From: Jacaranda mimosifolia
Lineage: Eukaryota; Streptophyta; Magnoliopsida; Lamiales; Bignoniaceae
DNA: 64,000 nt
Direction of reading: 5' to 3'
NCBI GenBank assembly: GCA_018894105.1
Contig: CM032117.1
Location: 32,840,501 to 32,904,500, forward strand
Part shown: one piece after another, positions 24,232 through 36,216 of the stretch
How positions within the stretch are numbered: the stretch's first letter is position 1
How the letters are laid out: each line of letters opens with the position of its first letter
Position numbers and translations under genes: made by a program
Notes under the pieces: model-generated
Told to the model about the DNA's origin: nothing
Database searches by the model: none
What the model saw: only the letters and a program-made list of their open reading frames with translations

Positions 24232-25494
24232 ATATATCTAACTTTCTTTTACTTAATTGAATGTGCATAAATGAAGTTTGAGAATTTAATACGTACAATC
24301 CTTTATTCAATGTACCTTGTGTAATTAAAGAATCGCTCTTTAATGCCTTCAATTTTCTATTAGATATATAAAAATCATATCCTTCATTATCCAAAATGAG
24401 AATTGAAATTATATTCTTTATAAGATTGGGTACATAGAAACATAGATCAAGTACAATTATAGAATTCCCCAAGTCTAACTTGATAACACCTTAGACTGTG
24501 GCAGTAGCTCTTGCTCCATTTCCTAGGTGGAGGATCATATCCTCTTCATTGATACTCTTTCTCATTTTCATCTCCTATAACGAATGATAAAGGTGAGAAC
24601 CACGTGCGGTATCAAATATCCATGAGGAAGAATTAGTCGTCAAGTGCACTTCAATAAAGTACATACCCTTCTCAGGGATTGTAAGAATAAGCTTTGCAAT
24701 TTCTTCTCCAATGCCCTTCCTCAATACAATGGAAACATGTAGCATTGATTTTATCCTCTTTCTTCTTCTTAACTCCCCATGAACCTTTCAAGGGTTGCTT
24801 CCCTTTCAAAGAAGAACTTTTTTTCTTCTTACCCCCCTTTCTAGGACCCCTAAGGCCCTTAGACTTGGAGGAGGCTGGAAGCATAAGAGGCTTGTCCTTT
24901 TTTATTATCACCTCGGTGGTAACCAACATGTTTACCAATTCATTAATCGTCACTTCTTTGTTAGACATGTTAAAGTTCATAACGAATTGGTCAAACGAAC
25001 TTGGCAATAATTGTAGGATCATATCCACATAGAGGTCATTGTCCATTATCACGTCAAGTTGACCAAGCTTTTCAATAAGCCCAATCATTTTGAGCCCGTG
25101 GTCATGGGACACTCATGCCCTTAGTCATTTTACTTCTAAAGAGCTCCTTAGACAAAGTGAACCGTTCGTCTCTAGTTTAGACACCATTCAACTTTTATAG
25201 GTGTGCATAGATCTCACTTGCATACTTCATATGCTCATGAGTCTTTTGCAACTCATTAGGCATAGTTGCCATCATGAGACACCTTGTTTGTAGATCATCA
25301 TCCACAAACTTCGTGAACAATTTACAGGCTGCATTGGTGGCGTCATTGCCAATGGTTTCCGGCGGACTTTGATCAAGTACATAAGTCCTCCTTTCAGAGC
25401 CAACCACTATTTTGAGGTCTCTCAACCAATCGCGGAAATTGGACTTGGTGAGTTTATTGGTTTCCAAAATGATTGTGAGTGGATTCTTAGCCAT
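24232..25494 (-). pseudogene. gag, protease and pre-integrase start, B1
   Basis: Gag ATG at 25492-25494 (MAKNPLTIILETNKLT). The first frame ends at 25195; a second runs 25112-24672 with an intact CCHC knuckle CFHCIEEGHWRRNC. B1 has one extra G near 25108 compared with B2 and B3, shortening the second frame. Protease reads DTARGSH (Asp codon 24611-24613), with Gly of DTG replaced. The pre-integrase strand (24472-24232) stops at KRKLDI, where the A LTR begins. Confidence 0.87.
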
Positions 25495-27501
25495 TTTGAG
25501 TTTTGGAGATTTCAAAAATCTACAAAAAAGCGATAAAAAAAGAATATAAGCATGTGGTTGGATATTGATATTTGAAAACATGTTTATAACTTTTCAAACA
25601 TATTTTGCTCCCACTATTTTATCAAATTCTTCACCCCCAGAAGAATTCAAAAAATCATATTTTCTAGTGAGAATCAAGACCCTAAAGACTTGTAAGTCGA
25701 CCCCCATGACCGAGTGCCATCCACAAACAATCCAAAGGTAAGCAACTTTTGCTAATTGCATTATATGCAACTCTGGATATATTTTGCCTCACTTTTCATA
25801 TAGACCCATGACTCATGCGATATCTACATTACTAAGTGTTAAGTCGGACCTACCAATCAAACTTTGATTCGAGATCGCTCCACGACATCCCCCGTGACCG
25901 AGTGCCAATGCATAGGAAGCCTCAATTCAAAGGTGCATCGCATGCTAAGTATTTTTGCTCACAGCTTTCCTCCTAAGTGTGGCCCCCGTGACAAAGTCCC
26001 ATCACACAAAATCAGTAGCGTCATCATGACATATACTATTGGTAGAAGGCACGGGTTAATTAAAACTCCTTTTAATTTGTATCCATTTTGACTTAATATT
26101 TTGAAGTACTCAGACATTCTAAGAGGAGGGATTTTAACTTGCTTGCCAAGATCTCACCAATTTTATCTCCTTATTTAAGTTTTCTATATCCTAATCCATG
26201 CATCACATACAATAATAGGATATGAAAAACATAAATAAGTAAATGCGTCTAGCATGCTCCTAGGGTGGGATGATCATGAGCCTAACCAAGTAATGCACTT
26301 TAGAGCCATAGGTGCACCATTTAGTTGATTTTAAGTGGGTTGATTAAATCTATCTATTACAAAAATGTATCTCCATACATTCATGGGTCTTTATGCCTCC
26401 AATGGTCTTCTTTGCTCCTAGTAACAATTACATAAGAGAAAAATCCTCACTCCTAGTGATTCTACTCTCATAACATTTACAAGATTGAATTTAGAGGCAT
26501 GCAAGCCCCAATTTAATACAACCTTTTTCAGCAACTTGAAACAAATAAAATCAATATTGAAGGCTCATAATCATCCCTATTCATTCATCATCTATTCAAC
26601 AATTAAACGAACAATAAATAAATCAAGAATTAACATTCAATTCCAACAATTAAATGCTTATCATATAAACAATTAATTGGCCAAACAAAAACAAGCATAA
26701 TATTTATGCATTCTATTTTTGCAACAAGTGGAGATTAACTTTAACAAGATTTAAAAAGCACTAAAAAAATATCCAACATAATTTTGAGAACTTGCACAAC
26801 ACTTGTGCATCTATTATGTGTGGAATAAAACATTTTTGATCACATAAAGGAGCCAAAAAAATGAGTCAAAACTCACCAACACCCAAATCGGGTGTTGCTG
26901 CCCACGTCGGGCGTGTGGCCTATGCTATGCACGCACCGGCTGCACACACTGCCCAGACAGTGCCCGGCAGTGGCACGGCAGTAGCCCTGTTTTGGTGTAT
27001 GGTCTGAGTCATCTCAATTTCAGCTCAACTTTTGTGCACCAAAAATTTTAAAACACCTTCTAAACATTAAATCACACAATATAGATGAAATTTTCGATCT
27101 AGAACAGCTTCTAAAACTGAAATTTCAAGAGCTCAAACGTGCTTCAAAAATCAAGTTTAAGTGAGAATCACATTTTTCCAAAAAACTCCAATTAAATCCA
27201 ATCCAATTGGATCCAAAAATGACCAAAAAACTTAAGGCCAAATTTAACATGCTATATCAACATATAACACCATTCAATGCTAAATCAAAACTCAACATTA
27301 ACTAATCATGAATCAAATTACACTAACATAGGAATTAACAATTAAAACACATATTAGCATAATGTCTATTCATCATCGAAGGAACCACAAGCAACATCTT
27401 TCAAACACTCCAATCCATCATATGGATCAAGTATTTGAAGATCTAGATGAATTCATCACATGAATCAATCAAAAGAAAATCCAAATTATAGTATGAATTT
27501 A
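25495..27501 (-). other. Long 5' leader of B1
   Basis: About 2.0 kb between gag and PBS, homologous to the A leader but diverged. The repeated motif appears as variants such as catgaccgagtgccatcc (about 25700-25722, 25803-25826, 25888-25910, 25979-26005). The GC-rich island is at 26877-26990 and opens with a perfect 8-bp hairpin (26877-26884 with 26890-26897). No gene supported. Confidence 0.72.
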
Positions 27502-27514
27502 GGCACCGATACCA
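27502..27514 (-). other. Primer binding site, B1
   Basis: Minus strand TGGTATCGGTGCC, an iMet-type PBS with one more change than the A site, 2 nt inside the LTR-B edge. Confidence 0.8.
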
Positions 27515-27516
27515 CT

Positions 27517-28210
27517 TGAATGATGGTGTAAGCCAAGGATACAATTTAAAACATTTAAAAACTGAAATCTAACTTGAATTACACCTCCAAAAGGATCTAA
27601 TTCATGCCTATAAAATGGATCAATCTCAGATAATTACCTCTCAAGCAAAATCCAACCAAAACTTGAAGAATAGCTTCCTTTCCCGAAAGCGGACTGCTTC
27701 TGCCGCAGCAAGGTGTGATCAACTTTTGACCAGGCAAATCACCTTCGATTGAGCTGAAATTTGAACCAAAAATTTTCCAACTCCTTGGCAAATGTCAAGT
27801 AAAAAATTCAGCTCCAAATAATTCGAGCAAAGCAGCGATCGGAGTCCATAAATTCACTGCTAGAATAGAGGATCACCAGAAACAAGCAATCCAAATGTCT
27901 TGCTTCTAATGTGAAAATCCACACACCAATGGACAATCCTTTTCTTCCCAGTTCAGCTGGAAAAACTGAGAAGAAAGCAAGAGCATGAAGAAGGCCGAAA
28001 AATGAGGGAGGAAGGTGAAGAAGGTGTGAAGCCTTCTTAATGCTTGCAAAATGCGTGATTTGGACGCCCCCCTCTATATCTATATATAGATATATAGAGG
28101 GAGGATGGTGTGATGCAAATTGCATGTGAATTTCTTCTGAATTTGAATTTTATTTGGAATCTTCATTTCATCTTATGAAATGTCATCCAAATAAATTCTA
28201 ATTCCACATC
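27517..28210 (-). repeat. Truncated LTR-B joining two B copies
   Basis: Starts tgaatgatgg beside the PBS and is alignable only weakly with LTR-A (shared gagctg-type U5, TATA block and caaattcaaat-like blocks). It ends near 28210 in RNase H coding sequence, so the U3 start, the polypurine tract and the RNase H C-terminus are deleted. About 0.69 kb remains: R-U5 and the core promoter. Confidence 0.75.
28071..28100 (-). promoter_or_regulatory. LTR-B TATA region, near-palindromic
   Basis: An A/T alternating core flanked by cctct and agagg arms, forming a near-perfect 30-bp inverted repeat at the place of the LTR-A TATA region. Equivalents: 45283-45312 and 62487-62516. Confidence 0.5.
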
Positions 28211-28850
28211 AAATTTAAAAGTAGATTTGAGGTCATCTTCATCGGATGGGAAACTAGAAATCGAAAACCCTTTGAGTTCCAATTCTCTGTTACGATATAC
28301 AAGAAACAAATTCTTAGTTCTTCTCAAGTACTTAAAGATTGTTTTTACGACTTTGTAGTGACTCTCATGGGGATTGGATTGATAGTGGCTCGTAACACTT
28401 AAAGCGTGAGCTACATCCAGTCTCGTACATTGAATAGCATAAATTTTGCTTCTAATGGCGGATGCATAAGGTATGTGGGACTTTTTTTTTTCTCTCCTCC
28501 TCGTTCTTAAGGGCCATAGACTTGGAGAGACAATTGTCATGTCCCATCGGGAGGTATCCTCTCTTGGATTCCTCCATACTAAACCTCTTTAATATCTTGT
28601 CAATGTACGTAGATTGGGAGGGGCCCATTATCCTTTTTGATCTCTCTTTATTGATTCGTATTTCTAATACGAAGGATGCTTCTCCAAGTCCTTCATGGAG
28701 AATTGTGAAGATAACCATGCTTTAGTGAACTCTAACGTCTCTTTCTCATTTCCAATGAGAAGGATGTCATCGACATAAAGCACAATAAATTGTACCGAAC
28801 TCCTACTAGCCTTTTTGTACACATATGGTTCATACACATTTTTTATGAAG
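28210..28850 (-). pseudogene. Extra RT segment (C1) in B1
   Basis: A second, partial RT read downwards from about 28850. It begins at FIKNVYEPYVYKK and keeps an intact YVDD box (LYVDDILLIGN). It continues through YIDKILKRFSMEESKRG, a frameshift near 28490, RLDVAHALSV and KYLRRTKNLFLVY, and ends at DDLKST, where LTR-B begins. It duplicates the region already present in C2 (28851-29523) but is diverged from it, so it comes from another subfamily or an older copy. Confidence 0.83.
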
Positions 28851-29983
28851 CCAGTAACTTTTCCTACTCGCTGTGCGGCCATTAAAGCAAAATATGAATC
28901 CAAAAATGAATTTTAGGTCGTCTACATTGGATTGGAAACTTGAATCTGAAAACCCCTTGGGTTTCAATTCTCTATTGCCGTATACTAAAAACATGTCCTT
29001 AGTCCTTCTTAAGTACTTAAGGATTGTTTTCACAGCCATCCAGTGACATTCATCGGGATTGGATTGAAAGTGGCTCATAACACTCAGAGCGTGCGCTACA
29101 TCCGGTCTTGTACATTGAACTGCATTCATTATGCTCCCAATAGTGGACGCATAAGGTATACGGGACATCTTTTGTCTCTCTGCCTCAGTCTTAGGGGGCC
29201 ATAGACTTGGAGATACAATACCATGTCCCATGGGAAGGAATCCCTTCTTGAATTCTTCCATACTAAACCACTTTAGTATTTTGTCAATGTACGGGGTTTG
29301 GGATAGCTCCAGCATCCTCTTTGATCTATCTCTATAGATACGTATTCCTAATACGTAGGATGCTTCTTCCAAATCCTTCATGGAGAATTTGAGTACATAA
29401 CCACGCTTTAGTATACTCTAACATGCCTACCTCATTCCCAATGAGAAGGATGTTATCAACATAAAGCATAATAAACTGTACACTATTTCCACTTGCCTTC
29501 TTATACACACAAGGTTCATACACATTTTGATAAAGCCAAATGATTTAACCATTTTATCAAAACATATGTTCTAACTTTGGGACATTTGCTTGAGTTCATA
29601 AATGGATCTCTCGAGCTTGCAAACCTTTTGCTCACTCTCTTTGGATGTAAAACCTTGTGGTTACTCTCTCTATATATTTCTTCTTCAATGTTGCCATTGA
29701 GGAAAGCGGTTTTTACATCTATTTGCCATATCTCATAGCCATAATATGCGGCTATGGCAAGTATAATCCGAATGGACTTAGGCATTGCAACCGATGAAAA
29801 GGTTTCCTCAAAATCAATATTGAGTCTTTGAGTATAACCTTTTGCCACTAGTCGTGCCTTAAAGGTTGTTACCTCTCCATCAACTCCTAACTTTTGCTTA
29901 TAGATCCACTTGCAAACAACGGGTACATTATCCTCTTGTTGATCTACCAAAGTCCATACTTTGTTGGAGTACATGGACTCCAT
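28851..29983 (-). pseudogene. Reverse transcriptase and RNase H start (C2), B1
   Basis: RT from MESMYSNKVWTLV (29983) through KARLVAKGYTQR and DVKTAFLNG; a frameshift follows EEEIY. The catalytic box reads YVDN (29332-29523 frame). The block 29381-28830 is open over 183 codons in B1 only, because B1 lacks one base near 29217 relative to B2/B3, offsetting a nearby +1 C. RNase H is cut after NGRTASRKSY and fused to the C1 RT segment. Confidence 0.88.
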
Positions 29984-31103
29984 TTAGGATCTCATGGCAT
30001 CAAGCCAATGTCCCAAGTCTATGTCCAACATAGCTTCCTCATAGGTCTTTGGATCGTTATCCGATTGACCCATCTCATGAAGAAATCTAAACCTTTTGGG
30101 TTGCTTCTTGATTCGGTCCGACCTTCTTAGAGGTTGTGTGTAAGGCTCACTACTTGTTTCCACTACTTGTGGGATTTGATGATCATCTTGAACGTCATCA
30201 AGTTCAACAACAAATCCTTTTTCTATCCAATAGAATTTTTTTTTCAAAAAGGTGGCATTTCTCGAGACAAACACCTTTTGTTCCGAGGGATCATAGAAAT
30301 AATAACCTATAGACTCTCTAGGGTATCCCACAAACTTGCACAAGGAAGACCAATTATCCAACTTGTCTCCCACTAGCCGCTTGACGTAAGTGGGAGAACC
30401 CCAAACCTTTAGATAATGGTAAGAGTATGCTTTGCCATACCACATCTCGTGCGGTATCTTTGGTACCGACTTTGAGGATACTAGATTTAGTAGCCTCATC
30501 GCCGTTTCTAGGGTGTAACCCCAAAAGGATATAGGCACATCAAAAAAGCTGATCACGGAACGCACCATGTCCAACAAGGTACGGTTTCTCCTCTCGACAA
30601 CTCCAATGTGTTAGGGTGTGCTGAGTGGAGTCAATTGAGAGAGAATCCCATTCTCTTTTAGATAATCCAAGAATTCAGTACTTAAGTATTCTCCTCCTCG
30701 ATCCAATCGAACAGCTTTAATACTAAGTCCTTTTTGCTTTTCTATTTCATATTGATACTTTTTGAACCTTTCAAAGGCTTCAAACTTGTACTTCATAAGA
30801 TATACATGTCCATATCGAGTGTGATCATCGATGAAGTTAATGGAGTAAGAATAGCCTTCTCTCACACTAACTCTTAGTGCACCACATATGTCTGTATGGA
30901 TCAAATCAAAAGGACTAGTGGTTTACTTCGATTGTCCTACAAAAGGAGCCTTGATCATTTTTTCCTTTAAACAAGACTCACAAGTAGAAAGTTCCTCAAT
31001 GCCACTAACTTTTAATGCTTTGAGAGTTTCTAACTTGTTCATCCTATTTTTAGAGATATGCCCAAGTCTTGCATGCCAAAGAATGACGTCTTCTTGGATA
31101 TCT
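29984..31103 (-). pseudogene. Integrase and pre-integrase, B1 3' half
   Basis: Resumes the split B gene at the codon after KLD: pre-integrase with WHARLGH and CESC (31103-30930), then a stop near 30918. The integrase core follows at 30904-30611 with HTDICG and FIDDHTRYG (both Asp). A TAA at 30611-30613 falls in the TP-HIGV stretch, then VVERRNRTLL keeps the catalytic Glu. The 197-codon frame 30577-29984 covers the integrase C-terminus and the linker to RT. It is far better preserved than in A. Confidence 0.87.
31097..31103. other. Target-site repeat, low-coordinate side of nested A4
   Basis: gatatct directly before the LTR. The same ...atatct occurs right after the other end of A4 (41447-41452), preceded by 2 bp. 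On the minus strand GATAT flanks both ends if the LTR is taken as ATTGGAAT...CTTTCAA. Five bp is the usual copia duplication size. Confidence 0.65.
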
Positions 31104-33336
31104 TGAAAGCAACTAAGGTACTAGGATCCAATAATAAAACTTCAAAAGCATAAATAAACTAGTGCTTACAAGCAACCAAGGATCTAAACATGCTCTAGGA
31201 TTTAGATTTGGTTGAAGAGTTACCTTAAGAGCTTAAATCCAAAGGTAAATTGAAGAATTCCTTCTTCAAATAGAATGTCCCAGACATTGGCACAGTTGGA
31301 AGCAAGCAATTTTTGACCAATTCAAAACTCTCCAAAAATGCGGAAAAAATTCCAGTAGATGCTCTACACCTTGAGGAAACTGTTGGAACAACTTTCAGCT
31401 TGAAACTTCTTTTGGATCTCCTAGAATAAAATCAACAGGAGATTGGTCTTGCAGGTGGATCTCCAAAGCAAATCATTTGTTTTGCCACTATCGAAATGAT
31501 CCACACACCAATCCAAATCCTACTACTCCTCACTTTTAGCTGGAGAAAGAGGGGAGAGTTGGGAGGGAAGTGGCCTATTTTTTGGGTAGGGAGAAGAAGA
31601 AGAAGGTGATCTTCAACACATGAATGCACACTTTGAAAATGGAGGGGAAAGTGAGAATCTAATTCTTCACTTGCAAGATATGTGTGTTGCTGCCCCCTAA
31701 CTCTATATCTATATATAGAGTGAGGATGGTGTGATGCCAATGTGGCATCACATCTTTCTCAAGAAGGGGGGGACCTCCAACCATGCATGTCATGCATGCT
31801 TAGTTGGCAAATTCAAATCTAATTTGAATTTTGTGCATTTGAATTATATTTGAAATCTAATTTCAAATTATTTAAATGCCACACCAAAATGATCCTATCA
31901 TTTGAATTTTCCCTCCAAAGAATATTCTCCTCATTGATTAAATGAAATAATTTAATTTAATTAATTAATAATTGACTTAACTCTTAAGTCAACCAGCTTA
32001 ACTCTTAAGCTTTATTTTGTTAATTCTTTAAGCTAACTTGACAAATTGACGGTCATATGCCACCATATAATTAACTCTTCAATTATTGGTCTAATTTCAC
32101 TCCTTAAATTAGTTGATCAATTTAACACTTAAATTAATTAAGCCAAAATTGACCTTAATTTCAATCACCCAAAATGGGTCTCTGTGGAGAGATTTTTCAA
32201 ACACTTAGAAAGTTCCTCCATTACTTAGGAAATGTAATTGGCTTTTGTGTGTAACTCAATAGGTTTTACCATTTAGTGGACATGGGCTTCCAACTCCTTG
32301 TGACTTTTGAATACCATATATTCATTTTAGTTTAAACTCCTTTTAACTAATAAACTCAATTCAATTAATCTTCATTAATTAAAGAGTACCTAATCTCCAT
32401 GGTCGATGTCCAACCTCAAGCCCATGAGCCCAACTAATTGGCCAAAATGAATGCTTTTGGAGAACCATCATAGCTCTACGCGTACCATGCAAATACGATC
32501 CTTTCATCTCCTATTTCCTAAAAGAGGCCTAGGCCAAGATATTTTCCGGCTTCCTAATAGCCTCAATACTACGTCTCTATTCCCAATGTTCGATTCCACT
32601 TTATAACCTCATCTTTGGAAAACTCTTTTCTAAATTTTCATACTACCTTGCACAAGGATTTCTTAGAATCGATCATTATAGAACACATAGGAGATGTACT
32701 CGTCCTTCAAAAAGATGAGGAGTCAAATTCCATATTGGATCTCACAAACCTCCATATCTAAGTAGCTCATGCCCAATCACCACCCGAATGGCCCGCTAAG
32801 TGACTAGGTAGGAGTCAAAGCGTGACGACCTAAGCATAAGTTTACCATAGATCCTCAGGTCAAAGGACTAAGTATTTGCACTAGCATAAGTGGAAGAATT
32901 TGCCACTACCGACTTGCCACTCTGGCCATCTAGTAGATTCTCCATGGGTCTTCAGTGCCTTGCTCCCTAACAAGCACCTACTGACATGCATCCACATCTC
33001 ATATGAGATTGCCCATGGAATGGAGCAATATCCAACTCCTTGGATCTATGCATTGTTAGTGCAAGTCTATCCGAATCTTAGATGCCCTATCTCATACGAT
33101 CCTTTAACTTGGAAGATTTAAGATCATGACCGTGTAAGACTTATTCCATGATCACCACCTAATGCATGACCAAGTTCCGTAGTCTAAAGTGATCTAAGGG
33201 CTTCAACCAAATGCTAGTGAAGTGAATATAAGCATAAGATGAAGATGGCATATTATTAATATCATTCAATCAAGATTGTATCACAAGTGAAATAGTTTAC
33301 AATGCTAATCTAATTGGCTTGCTGGGCACTATTCCA
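31104..33336 (-). repeat. Mosaic LTR at the B1/A4 border (2233 bp)
   Basis: The reciprocal of 22008-24231: the first ~1470 bp are diverged from LTR-A (tgaaagcaactaagg start, about one change in ten to fifteen bases), and from about 32570 the sequence matches LTR-A. No PBS follows its low-coordinate end; B pre-integrase coding sequence abuts directly. TATA region at 31701-31718. Confidence 0.86.
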
Positions 33337-33353
33337 AAAATCTTTCACTTGCC

Positions 33354-33923
33354 TTAAAGCCAATTCACCATAGCCTTAAGACCTATATTCTCAAGATGTC
33401 CTTCAAAGACCTTTTGCGATATGGGTTTAGTAAGTGGATTTGCTATATTCTCTACCGAGGAAACTCTCTCTATTTGGATGTCGCCTCCATCAATGATCTC
33501 CCGGATCAAATGATATCGCCTCAATATGTGCTTGGATCGCTGATGAGATCTAGGCTCTTTTGCTTGCACAACTACCCCATTGTTGTCATAGAAGAAAACT
33601 ACTGGCTCAACAATGCTAGGCACTACATTCATCTCTTGCATGAAGTTTTTCATCCAAACACCTTGCTTCATAGCTTCTGAAGCCGCAATATATTCTACCT
33701 CTGTGGTAGAGTCAGTCGTGGTGTCTTGTTTGTAACTCTTCCAACTCACCACGCCACCATTGAGGTAACATACGAATCCATAAGTGGATTTTAGGTCATC
33801 CACATCGAATTAGAAACTTGAATCCAAAAACCCCTCTAGTTTCAATTCTCCACCTCTGCAAACTAAAAACAAGTCCTTAGTCCTTCTCAAGTACTTAAGG
33901 ATTGCTATTACACTATCCAGTGA
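33354..33923 (-). pseudogene. RNase H remnant, A4
   Basis: The 149-codon frame (33803-33354) is unchanged from A2, with the same upstream TAA before the catalytic-Asp strand (33810-33992). Confidence 0.87.
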
Positions 33924-35043
33924 ATTTCGATGGGATTGGATTGGAAATGGCTCGTAACACTTAGAGCATGTGCCACATCCGGTCTTATACATTGAACTGC
34001 ATACACTATGTTCCCAATAGTAGAGGCATAAGGTATGTGGGACATTCTTTGTCTCTCGTCGTTTGTCTTAGGGGCCATAGACTTAAAGAGACGAATGCTA
34101 TGTCCTGGAGAAATGAATCCCCTTTTGGATTCTTCCATACTAAACATGTTTAGTATCTTGTCAATGTATTGGGTTTAGGATAGCCCCAGCATCCTTCTAG
34201 ATCTATCTCTATAGATACGTATTCCCAATACGTAGGATGTTTCTCCCAAATTCTTCATGGAGAATTAAGTAGATAACCATGCTTTAGTACACTCTAACAT
34301 TCCTATGTCATTCGCAATGAGAATGATGTTATCGATATAAAGCACAATAAACTGTATACTACTCCCACTAGCCTTATATACATATATAGTTCATACACAT
34401 TTTTGATAAAGCCAAACGATTTGACTGTCTTATGAAAATGTATGTTCCAACTTCGGGACACTTATCTGAGTCCATAGATAGATCTTTGGAGTTTGCAAAC
34501 CTTTTGCTCACTCTCTTTGGATGTAAAACCTTGTGGTTGCTCCATGTAGATTTCTTCTTCAATGTCTCCATTGAGGAAAGCGGTTTTCACATCTATTTTC
34601 CATATCTCATAGTCATAATATGCGGCTATGGTAAGTAGAATCCGAATGGATTTAGGTATTGCAATCGATGAAATGGTTTCCTCGAAATTGATACTAGGCC
34701 TTTGAGTGTAACCTTTTGCCACTAGTCGCGCCTTAAAAGTCACAATTTCTCCATCAACTCCTAGCTTTCACTTATAGATACACTTGCAACCAATGGAAAC
34801 TATTCCCTTTGGTGAATCTACCAAAGTCCATACTTTATTAGAGTACATGGAGTCCATTTCGAATCTCATGGCATCTTGCCAATGTCCCGAGTCTATGTCT
34901 AACATAGCTTCCTCATAGGTCTTCGGATCATTATCCGATTGGCCCATCTCATGAAGGAATCCGAACCTTTTAGGTTGCTTTTTGATTTGGTCCGACCTTC
35001 TAGGAAAATGTTTGTAAGGCTCTTGTTGCTCATTTATTTCCAC
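33908..35043 (-). pseudogene. Reverse transcriptase pseudogene, A4
   Basis: Blocks at 35043-34768, 34743-34462 and 34147-33908. It differs from A1-A3 in the N-terminal block (AMRFEMDSMYSNKVW for AMKFEMDSMYSNKLW), the state also seen in B and therefore probably ancestral. Stops and YIDN are shared. Confidence 0.9.
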
Positions 35044-36216
35044 CGCTTATGGGATTTCATGATCATCTTGAACTTTATCAAGTTCAACAACAACGTCATT
35101 TCTATCTAATAGAAATTGCTTTTCCAAAAAGGTGGCTTCCTTGAACAAACACTTTTTGTTCCAAGGGATCATAGAAGTAATAACCCATAGACTCTCTTGG
35201 ATATTCCACAAACTTGCACAAGGTGGATCTACTATTCAACTTATCTCCCACTGTCTGTCTCACGTAGGTGGGAGATCCTCAAACCTTATAGTATTGGTCA
35301 GAGGGTGCTTTGTCATGCCACATCTCATGCGGTGTTTTTGGCACCGACTTTGAAGGTACTATATTTAGTAGCTTCACCGCCGTTTGTAAAGCGTATCCCC
35401 AAAAGGATATGGTCACATCGAAAAAGTTCATCATGGAACGTACCATGTCTAACAAAGTACGGTTTCTCCCTTTGGCTATTCTATTGTGTTGGGGTGTGCT
35501 GGGTGGAGTCTATTGTGAGAGAATCCCATTCTCTCTTAGATAATCCAAGAACTCGGTACTTGAGTATTCTTTTCCTCGATCTGATCGAAGAGCTTTAATA
35601 CTAAGTCACTTTTGCTTTTCCACTTTATTCCTATACTCTTTGAACTTTTCAAATGCCTGGAATTTGTACTTCATAAGATACATATATCCGAATCGACTAT
35701 AATCATCGGTAAAGGTGATGAAGTAGGAATAGCCTCCTATGCACTAACTCTTAGTGGTCCACATACATCCGTATGGATCAAATCCAAAGGATTTGTGGTA
35801 CGCTCCGTTTATCTTACAAAAGGACCCTTGGTCATTTTTCCCTTTAAACAAGATTCACAAGTAGGAAGTTCCTCAATGCCACTAATATTTAGTGCTTTGA
35901 GAGCTTCTAACTTGTTCATCCTATTTTTAGAAATATGCCCAAGTCTTGCATGCCAAAGAATGGCATTTTCTTGGTTATCTAATTTCCTTTTACTTGATTG
36001 AATATGCATTAGCGAAGGTTGGGAATCTAGTATATATAATCCATTAACCAATGTACCTTGTGCAATTAAAGAACTATTCTTTAATGCTTTCAATACACCA
36101 TTTGATATAGAAAAATTAAATGCTTCATTATCAAGAAAGGGTATCGAAACAATGTTCTTAACAAGTTGGGGTACATAATAACAAGGATTTAACTTAATAT
36201 AAGCATTCCCTAAGTC
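35044..36216 (-). pseudogene. Integrase and pre-integrase pseudogene, A4
   Basis: HHCC block at 36093-35809 (NRMNKLE where A1-A3 have NWMNKLE). The TAG stop of A1-A3 is absent here (cttatag for ctaatag near 35285), but the following TGA in place of Trp remains, and the catalytic Glu position is still Lys. Confidence 0.82.

Larger units (their letters stand above)
24232..31103 (-). mobile_element. Copia element B, copy 1 (composite, interrupted by A on both sides)
   Basis: Two halves of B elements joined by a truncated LTR-B. 24232-27514 is the 5' part (pre-integrase, protease, gag, leader, PBS) of one B whose 3' part is beyond A3. 28210-31103 is the 3' part (pre-integrase, integrase, RT, partial RNase H, extra RT) of a B whose 5' part is at 41445-44726 beyond A4. 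The codons either side of the nested A fit one continuous reading frame. Confidence 0.85.

Noticed and set aside
24672..25032. Plus-strand 112- and 71-codon frames opposite B gag
   Set aside because: Antisense to the Lys-rich gag linker and zinc knuckle; the Phe/Leu-rich composition is the mirror of that low-complexity region.
31432..31740. Minus-strand frames of 68-105 codons across the LTR TATA region (also 22444-22650, 27808-28125, 39658-39864)
   Set aside because: The putative start lies upstream of the TATA block, and part of the peptide is a translation of the TATA sequence itself, so it would not be in the normal transcript.
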